This document shows, piece after piece, positions 29,949 to 35,180 of a DNA stretch of 35,180 nucleotides. The first letter of the stretch is position 1. Each line of letters starts with the position of its first letter. Origin of the DNA: an uncultured Patescibacteria group bacterium (GTDB taxonomy: Bacteria; Patescibacteriota; Minisyncoccia; Phycocordibacterales; UBA12088); contig CAMYLP010000009.1 in the NCBI GenBank assembly GCA_947259245.1, forward strand, positions 1 to 35,180, read 5' to 3'. The notes under the pieces are model-generated. The model saw only the letters and a program-made list of their open reading frames with translations, had not been told where the DNA came from and searched no databases. Made by a program: the position numbers and the translations under genes.

Positions 29949-30065
29949 TTAACCCTGACGCTGTTTGTTGCGCGGCCTTTTCTTATTTATGACATACAAA
30001 CGACCGCGTCGACGCACTATTTTGTCATCCGGACTACGTTTCTTTATAGATGATCGTACTTTCAT
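29949..30065 (-). CDS. rpmJ: Large-subunit ribosomal protein bL36, cysteine-free form
   Basis: The 38-aa product begins [19 protein letters not shown] and ends [12 protein letters not shown], the bL36 pattern. It has no cysteine, so it is the non-zinc type; the zinc form carries C-x2-C and C-x-H pairs where SPDD stands here. AGGA six bases before the ATG is a Shine-Dalgarno site. A hairpin and T-run lie just upstream (30079-30103). It is the second gene of the infA-rpmJ-rpsM-rpsK-rpsD-rpoA-rplQ run. Confidence 0.95.
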   Translation of the reverse strand: MKVRSSIKKRSPDDKIVRRRGRLYVINKKRPRNKQRQG

Positions 30066-30078
30066 GTTCTTCTTTCCT

Positions 30079-30103
30079 AAAAAAGCTGCCCGAAGACGGA
30101 CAG
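30079..30103 (-). terminator. Terminator-like hairpin between infA and rpmJ (possible attenuator)
   Basis: On the minus strand CTGTCCG-TCTT-CGGGCAG (one G-U pair) is followed by GC and TTTTTT, 14 nt before the rpmJ ATG. Such a structure inside a ribosomal operon would attenuate transcription of the downstream genes. Confidence 0.65.
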
Positions 30104-30132
30104 AACGTACCCCCGCAAACTACGAAACTTGC

Positions 30133-30348
30133 TTAATTGCGTCGAACGATACGTGCTTTCCCGCCATACGGATCCAACTCCAACTGTACGGTGTCGCCTA
30201 TGAGCACCTTGATCCGATGCTTGCGCATCTTACCGGCCACATACGCGAGTACCAACGTACCGTCAGCAAGCAAAACACGAAACAAGGCGTTTGGGAGCGC
30301 CTCCTCGACTGTTCCCGCTACTGTTTGCTTCTCAGGTTGATTCTGCAT
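30133..30348 (-). CDS. infA: Translation initiation factor IF-1
   Basis: IF-1 binds the 30S A site during initiation. The 71-aa product is an OB-fold with the family residues [20 protein letters not shown] and [21 protein letters not shown]. The length matches. GATACT 15 bases before the ATG at 30348 gives a leader of about nine bases; no Shine-Dalgarno sequence is seen. It starts the ribosomal run. Confidence 0.98.
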   Translation of the reverse strand: MQNQPEKQTVAGTVEEALPNALFRVLLADGTLVLAYVAGKMRKHRIKVLIGDTVQLELDPYGGKARIVRRN

Positions 30349-30379
30349 CGAGCGTCAGCAAAGAGTATCAAAATAGTGC

Positions 30380-31807
30380 CTATGCGTCAAGTTCTGTGAT
30401 CACCACTATGTCTTCTGCTGATTCTGGGAATGTCTTCTTCCAGAACGGCCGTATGGTCGCAGCGGCTCGGTCAATACCGGGATATGCTTCAAGAAGACCA
30501 CCTTGGACCGGCATTTGAAGAATCACCTTATCCTTACCCGCCAAATCCTCAGCAAAACTTGTTGGGTCGAACTCCCAGATAAAGTGGGTTGTTCCTTCAA
30601 CGGAAACATCGTACGTAGTCGCCTGCCATGGCACATTTGCGGTTTGGTTGTCCTCATCGTCAACTGCTGTGACCTGTACGATGAGGTCATCAGGATTGTC
30701 GATGTAGAGCTCGGCTCCCTCATAGTTGCCCAACGTCTGCTCCGCAAGGCGCTGTGCGAAAACATCCTCTTTGAACAACAAGCCATGAAGTTTACCGGTC
30801 AGCGACACTGTTACTTTATCCTGCTCTACAAGTTCGTCAGGTAGTGAGTTAAACTCGTAGAAAATCGCTTCCTTGAACAGATGGTATCCGTCCGGCTGTT
30901 CAGCATCACTGAACGCCGCATCACGTAGTTCGTCGCGCAACTGTGATTCAAGATCTGTAAGGGCTTGTTGACGTTCTGCTTCACCGACGGTACGTTTCAC
31001 GCCAACAAAGCCGCCCGCAAGCGCTTCTGTGCTTTTTGCGTATATCTTGCCCTCAGGTGGTAGTCCAACGAACCCCGGAATCGAGAAAGTGTCTGGACCC
31101 ATGTTGTAATCCTCCCCAGGCTCCTCTGCGTAGACCGTGACCTCAATCGTACCGGGAGTACCATCACTATTCATGCCGGGTACCTCAACCGGGTCAGCGA
31201 TGCGATAGATACGTCCCTCGCTCGACTCGAAGCGTGTACGCTTGATGAGCCGTTGTGGCGCGTCAGAATACTCGTTGAAGATGGTTATGTTTCCAAAGGC
31301 GCGTTCCTCTACCTCATCTTCACCGAGCGCAACTACGCTCTGGCTGGCGGTACGTTCTACAACAATGCGCTCAAACGGTAGTGCGCCTCCGGCACCTTCT
31401 TGCTCGGCGGTGAACTGAGCGGATGCGACCATCTTATCCTGTAGCGGATATACGGTTACGGTCGCTCCAGCAAAGAGCAGTGAAAGTGCAACGGAAGAGA
31501 GTATGACGATAGCACCAATACCAAGTGCTACTATCAGCCATTTCTTGCGATGCGGATCACCTTCATCAAACATATCATCTCTGCCCAACACCGGCGGCTC
31601 GTCTAAAGGACGGCTTATACGATGCCGCACACGCCGAGACTGATCTTCGTCGTAATCGTGTTCTGGGTGGGCAGCGCTGGCATCCCTTCGTATGGGTACC
31701 GCGTTTTCTTCATGTTGAGCCGGTGCGCGGCGGCGGCGTACTCCCTCGTCGGGAGTGCTTCTCCGGGAAGGTTTTACTATTACATCCTGTAAGGGCGGTT
31801 TTCTCAT
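30380..31807 (-). CDS. Membrane-anchored extracytoplasmic protein, baseplate-J-like
   Basis: The 475-aa protein has a long charged cytoplasmic N-terminal region (about residues 1-88, Arg/Asp/Glu/Pro rich), one membrane helix (about 89-113, LIVALGIGAIVILSSVALSLLFA) and an outside domain of about 360 residues. In the latter, ITIFNEYSDAPQRLIKRTRFES and IEVTVYAEEPGEDYNMGPDTF resemble the gp47/baseplate J repeat used in phage-tail-like and CPR surface proteins. Function is unknown. A TATACT box lies 13 bases before the ATG. The PilM-like gene is directly upstream on the same strand. Confidence 0.6.
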   Translation of the reverse strand: MRKPPLQDVIVKPSRRSTPDEGVRRRRAPAQHEENAVPIRRDASAAHPEHDYDEDQSRRVRHRISRPLDEPPVLGRDDMFDEGDPHRKKWLIVALGIGAIVILSSVALSLLFAGATVTVYPLQDKMVASAQFTAEQEGAGGALPFERIVVERTASQSVVALGEDEVEERAFGNITIFNEYSDAPQRLIKRTRFESSEGRIYRIADPVEVPGMNSDGTPGTIEVTVYAEEPGEDYNMGPDTFSIPGFVGLPPEGKIYAKSTEALAGGFVGVKRTVGEAERQQALTDLESQLRDELRDAAFSDAEQPDGYHLFKEAIFYEFNSLPDELVEQDKVTVSLTGKLHGLLFKEDVFAQRLAEQTLGNYEGAELYIDNPDDLIVQVTAVDDEDNQTANVPWQATTYDVSVEGTTHFIWEFDPTSFAEDLAGKDKVILQMPVQGGLLEAYPGIDRAAATIRPFWKKTFPESAEDIVVITELDA

Positions 31808-31820
31808 ACTCTACATATTC

Positions 31821-31826
31821 AGTATA
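31821..31826 (-). promoter_or_regulatory. -10 box of the baseplate-J-like gene
   Basis: Minus strand TATACT preceded by TGG (extended -10), 13 bases before the ATG at 31807. The leader would be about six bases. Confidence 0.45.
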
Positions 31827-31836
31827 CCATGTGGTG

Positions 31837-33060
31837 TTAGGCACCGAGGCGAGGTCGGAGCGCATGTGTGAATACCTGAATACGGCTATCCTGTATGGCA
31901 TCTTTCGGAACATCAGTGCCCTCGTGTACCGGCAATACAAAGTCTTTACACGGTCGTACGACCAGAGGCCGCTCCTCACGGATACCTGGAACGAGGAATG
32001 GGCGCTGTAGTAGAGGTAAAAGAAACTCATTCCAGTTGTTACCGACGAGCACCATGGTGAGCTCTGGAGGTGTAACCCCATCGCTTTGGTCAACAATCTC
32101 ATCACGTACTGCAACGTACCACGCTTCGAGCGCCTCGCGAACGACTGCAGGCAGCTCCAGTTCGTCCGTCTCGCCACCACTCTTGGTTTTTCTGAATACT
32201 TCGAACGTACTCTGTGCTTCCCGCATGCTGATAGCGTTGGGTGCTGCAGCACGCAATATGCTGTTCGTTCCCGTGGGGATGGTACGCACATGAACAAGTG
32301 AACCGCGTCGCACGGTCGAAATGCTTGTGATCTGCCCGAGCACCTCAATAAGTATCGCCTGTGCAGTCTCGCCCTGCCAGAGTGTTTGATGGAAGAGTTT
32401 TGCAAGCAGTCGCGTACTGGTATGTACGTGGGCAGTAGAATGCGGGAGTACCCTGTCGAGTATTTCGTGTATTTGATCAAGGGTTTCTATCCCAACTATC
32501 GCGTGATACGTAATGACGGACATCTCATTGACCATTTTCTGCCTCCAGTTTTTGATTGGATACCCCTGTAGATACGTAGCTTGGTCTAACACATCTATTT
32601 GTTTAAACTCTCCAACCACCTCCTGCCACGAACGACACGCTGGTCTCTCGACAATGTCTGTCAGTCCCTCGGTGTGAAGTTCTGCTAGCACGGTTTCGTC
32701 GGCCATGAATGCACGTTCCACACTTCGAGTACTTTCAGCAACGCCGGCAAAGAACCACGGTGGTGAAATAACGCAGTGTACGCTTAGATCGGAGGCCTTA
32801 AACGAGGCATTGTGTGCACGTGCAAAGGGCAAACCCTCGCTGGTCAATTTCATGCCGAGCTCTAAAAGTGTAGAGTACATAGACCGCACGTAACGATGAT
32901 AATCGTCATATGCCTGGTACGAGTACTCCAGACGTGCGTACCATAAAAGCGTATTCCCCTGCGCATGACACTGCGAAAGACCAACACCAACGCTCGTTGC
33001 ACCTATATCAAATACCACTGAGTACGGTTTACTAGCTGACGCATCGCGCTTGCTTAACAT
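31837..33060 (-). CDS. Actin-like ATPase, PilM/FtsA-like
   Basis: The 407-aa protein begins with a phosphate-1 loop (VVFDIGATSVGVGLSQ near residues 15-30). A second region, LIEVLGQITSISTVRRGSLVHVRTIPTG near 240-270, matches the phosphate-2 area of the FtsA/PilM group, and TMVLVGNNW near 350 may be the adenosine motif. PilM-type proteins link type IV pilus machinery at the inner membrane face. The ATG at 33060 is chosen because TATACT lies exactly six bases upstream; a GTG at 33066 is also in frame. It precedes the baseplate-J-like gene by 29 nt. Sequence is divergent, so the subfamily is a guess. Confidence 0.65.
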   Translation of the reverse strand: MLSKRDASASKPYSVVFDIGATSVGVGLSQCHAQGNTLLWYARLEYSYQAYDDYHRYVRSMYSTLLELGMKLTSEGLPFARAHNASFKASDLSVHCVISPPWFFAGVAESTRSVERAFMADETVLAELHTEGLTDIVERPACRSWQEVVGEFKQIDVLDQATYLQGYPIKNWRQKMVNEMSVITYHAIVGIETLDQIHEILDRVLPHSTAHVHTSTRLLAKLFHQTLWQGETAQAILIEVLGQITSISTVRRGSLVHVRTIPTGTNSILRAAAPNAISMREAQSTFEVFRKTKSGGETDELELPAVVREALEAWYVAVRDEIVDQSDGVTPPELTMVLVGNNWNEFLLPLLQRPFLVPGIREERPLVVRPCKDFVLPVHEGTDVPKDAIQDSRIQVFTHALRPRLGA

Positions 33061-33066
33061 GCACAC

Positions 33067-33072
33067 AGTATA
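33067..33072 (-). promoter_or_regulatory. -10 box of the PilM-like gene
   Basis: Minus strand TATACT followed by exactly six bases and the ATG at 33060. TGTGAA 17 nt further upstream (33090-33095) is a possible -35. Confidence 0.6.
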
Positions 33073-33136
33073 GCTTTGTCCGGGTGCACTTCACAGAGTC
33101 ATTGTACACACGTGAGATAGTGGCGCGGTGTTCCCG

Positions 33137-35029
33137 CTACGCTTCATGCAAGACTGCTTTGACTCGCCGTACACCAGCCGATGATGCTTCTTCCTTCGTG
33201 ATGCGAAATGTACCTTTGATGCGGTCTGTACTCTCCACGTGGGGGCCCCCACATAGCTCGCGTGAGTATACCGTGCCATCCGGCGTTTTCACTTCATACA
33301 CAGTAACTCTGTCAGGGTACTTCTCCCAAAAGCTCCCCTCAACGCCAGATTGCTTGGCATCATCCTTCGACATGATGGTGGTCGTGACTGTGCTTCCCTT
33401 CTGTATCGCTTCATTCACGTACTCTTCGACCTTGTCGAGCGTTTCGCGTGACACTTTCTCATGGTGGGTAAAATCAAAGCGCGTTCTATCCTGCGTGATA
33501 TTACTGCCAGCCTGATGTACGTGGTCGCCTAGGTATTTACGCAGACCAGCGAGCATGAGGTGCGTGCAGGTGTGCAGTGCTGTGGTCACCTCGCTTGCGT
33601 CGGCCAAGCCCCCTTTAAACTTCTGTTCGCTGCCTTTGCGTGAGAGCTCTTGGTGCTCTTCCATCTCCTGATGAAAGGCTGCTTCGTCCACCATCATGTT
33701 ACGTTCGTGTGCAAGCTCCACGGTCATTTCGAGCGGAAAACCATAGGTCGAGAACAGTTGAAACGCATCCTTCCCTGATACCGTGTCACCCTTCAGCTTT
33801 CCGAACTCGCGCATGCCACGCGCAAGTGTCGTACGAAACTTCCTCTCTTCATCCTCAATCGCCTTTTCTATCAGCTCTACCTTTTCCTTCAAGAGTGGGT
33901 ACGCACCTTCATACATCGAAACTATAGGTCGTACGACTGCAGCAAAGCCAGACTCGCTCACGCCGAGTGCGTCAGCATATCGTACTGCCCGACGTATGAG
34001 ACGGCGTACGAAGTAGCCCTGGTCGGTGTTGCTCGGTAGCACACCATCACCAATGAGGAACACGGCGGCCTTCATGTGGTCTGCGATGATACGGAATGCT
34101 TTCGTGTCCTCCTCGTGTTTACCGTACGTCTTCCCAGAATGCTCTTCGATGTACGAAATGATAGGTGTGTGGTTCACACGAATGATATCCGGTGTGTCGG
34201 TACGTGCCATCACAATGCGCTCAAGCCCGCCGCCGAAGTCTACGTTCTGTTTTGGTAGCTTGCTGAAAGTGCCGTCTGCCTCCTTCTTGTACTGCATAAA
34301 AACACTGTTCCCTATTTCCAAGAAACGGCCGCAGTCGCAGTTCGGATGACAGTGCTCACCGTATGCAGTGTCGTGTTCGATATCAAAACGGTAGAAGACC
34401 TCCGAGTCCGGACCACCCGGCTCTCCAGCAGGCATCTTTGCAGGGACACCGCTCCTACTCCACCAATTCTTTGCAGCATCGTAGAAGAAGATGCGCTCCC
34501 CTTCCTTATCCTTGATACCGCGCTTGGCACCCTCCTCCTCGGTACCTATTACGACGCGCTCTGCAGGGATGCCCTTTTCCGCGAATAGCTTCTCCCAGAC
34601 ATCTGCAGAGGTATCATCGCGGGGTATCCCCAGCTCCTTGTCGCCAGTAAATGCGGTCACGTACAGACGCTCTGGTTCAAGACCGATCTCATCAACAAGG
34701 AAAGTGAAGAACCACGACAGCTGCTCCTCTTTGCCATAATCGCCCAACGACCAGTTCCCGAGCATCTCAAAGAATGTGGTATGCCTGTTGTCCCCCACCT
34801 CTTCGATGTCACCTGAACGGAAACACTTCTGGCTGTCGACGAGGCGCGTACCTTTCGGGTGCGGCTCCCCGAGGAGGTACGGCAGCAAGGGCTGCATACC
34901 AGAGCCGGTAAACAGTGTCGTGGGGTCGTTCTCGGGCATGAGCGACGCGCTTGGGATGACCGAATGTCCTCGCTCTTCAAAATATTTAAGATATCGTTGT
35001 CGAACGGTATTCGGGTCCATAGGCGTCAT
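33137..35029 (-). CDS. alaS: Alanyl-tRNA synthetase, short form without C-Ala domain
   Basis: AlaRS charges tRNA-Ala and edits mischarged Ser or Gly. The 630-aa protein has the class II core (FTGSGMQPLLPYLLGE, SQKCFRSGDIEEVGDNRHTTFFEMLGNWS), the helical tRNA-binding domain, and the editing domain with its metal motifs HTCTH and CGGPH both complete. It ends right after the editing domain (RRVKAVLHEA), so the usual C-Ala domain (to about 875 residues) is missing. I start at the ATG at 35029; a second ATG three codons later and an open frame to 35083 are alternatives. A TATGCT box lies 12 bases before 35029. Confidence 0.95.
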   Translation of the reverse strand: MTPMDPNTVRQRYLKYFEERGHSVIPSASLMPENDPTTLFTGSGMQPLLPYLLGEPHPKGTRLVDSQKCFRSGDIEEVGDNRHTTFFEMLGNWSLGDYGKEEQLSWFFTFLVDEIGLEPERLYVTAFTGDKELGIPRDDTSADVWEKLFAEKGIPAERVVIGTEEEGAKRGIKDKEGERIFFYDAAKNWWSRSGVPAKMPAGEPGGPDSEVFYRFDIEHDTAYGEHCHPNCDCGRFLEIGNSVFMQYKKEADGTFSKLPKQNVDFGGGLERIVMARTDTPDIIRVNHTPIISYIEEHSGKTYGKHEEDTKAFRIIADHMKAAVFLIGDGVLPSNTDQGYFVRRLIRRAVRYADALGVSESGFAAVVRPIVSMYEGAYPLLKEKVELIEKAIEDEERKFRTTLARGMREFGKLKGDTVSGKDAFQLFSTYGFPLEMTVELAHERNMMVDEAAFHQEMEEHQELSRKGSEQKFKGGLADASEVTTALHTCTHLMLAGLRKYLGDHVHQAGSNITQDRTRFDFTHHEKVSRETLDKVEEYVNEAIQKGSTVTTTIMSKDDAKQSGVEGSFWEKYPDRVTVYEVKTPDGTVYSRELCGGPHVESTDRIKGTFRITKEEASSAGVRRVKAVLHEA

Positions 35030-35075
35030 ACGTATGAATGAAGCATAGCGAAAACGAAAGCCATGTCTAGCCTGT

Positions 35076-35180
35076 TCACGCAAGCGGTTTGCCGTCTTTG
35101 TCTATGCTACCGGCTGCGGCAGTGACGATGAGGCTCGGATCTACCGAAGTGTGTATCGCCTTGTTTATAGCACCACGCGT
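35076..35180 (-). CDS. 3' end of an unidentified gene (partial)
   Basis: An open frame enters from the right edge and ends at TGA (35076-35078). The visible 34 residues include NKAIHTSVDPSLIVTAAAGS and IDKDGKPLA at the C terminus. The composition looks like a real protein, but I cannot identify it. It ends 47 nt before the alaS start on the same strand. Confidence 0.45.
   Translation of the reverse strand, partial: TRGAINKAIHTSVDPSLIVTAAAGSIDKDGKPLA

Noticed and set aside
1-35180. tRNA, rRNA, CRISPR arrays, transposases, prophage genes
   Set aside because: I looked for T-arm consensus sequences, regularly spaced repeats and transposase or integrase motifs and found none that could be supported.

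Overview
The window looks like a piece of a streamlined bacterial chromosome from the Candidate Phyla Radiation (Patescibacteria), most likely the Parcubacteria/Paceibacteria side. This is inferred, not proved. The grounds are the short AlaRS without a C-Ala domain, a cysteine-free bL36, a short uL13, a DUF3467 protein, a large membrane-linked TraG/VirB4-type ATPase and a PilM-like/baseplate-J-like pair, with very tight gene packing. TGA is a stop in many genes (antiporter, DnaQ-like protein, MurG, the 61-64 aa membrane protein), so the code is standard and not the TGA=Gly code of Gracilibacteria/SR1. I see no rRNA, tRNA, CRISPR array, transposase or prophage.

Layout. 1-5.5 kb (+): a possible 31-aa membrane peptide, mreB, a 920-aa conjugation-type ATPase and a CPA1-type cation/H+ antiporter. 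5.5-7.9 kb (-): cysS and a CorA-like transporter. 8.0-9.8 kb (+): an S41 C-terminal processing protease and rplI. 9.8-10.1 kb (-): rpmA. 10.1-12.7 kb (+): an Ada-type metal-binding membrane protein, a PGPGW-like/alpha-beta hydrolase fusion, a DnaQ-like exonuclease and a membrane rhodanese, closed by a strong terminator. 12.66-13.12 kb (-): an unknown protein. 13.2-17.5 kb (+): LOG protein, pgi, ROK sugar kinase, lytic-transglycosylase-like protein, a small membrane protein and an unknown protein. 17.5-17.8 kb: a gene-free convergent junction with a perfect 27-bp-arm hairpin and a consensus DnaA box. 17.8-24.2 kb (-): DUF3467, M23 peptidase, gltX, murG, ftsW, mraY. 24.3-26.2 kb (+): an unknown coiled-coil membrane protein and a VanY-type D,D-carboxypeptidase. 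26.25-30.35 kb (-): infA-rpmJ-rpsM-rpsK-rpsD-rpoA-rplQ-rplM-rpsI. 30.4-35.2 kb (-): baseplate-J-like protein, PilM-like ATPase, alaS and the tail of an unidentified gene.

How it fits together. Cell-envelope work dominates: the lipid I/II steps (MraY, MurG), a SEDS polymerase/flippase-family protein (FtsW), MreB, and three wall hydrolases (M23, VanY/M15, SLT-like), plus the translation core and a small sugar-phosphate pair (ROK kinase and PGI).

The most striking pattern is how genes start. At about a dozen genes a -10 hexamer (mostly TATACT, also TACAAT, TAGAAT, TATAAT) sits 6-8 nt before the start codon, so transcription should begin at or within about two bases of the ATG: leaderless mRNAs. 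Three genes of unknown function have the opposite design, a -35/-10 promoter 16-17 nt apart, a 24-50 nt leader and a Shine-Dalgarno sequence. The window therefore appears to use two initiation modes. Several leaderless -10 boxes are built into the stop codon of the preceding gene.
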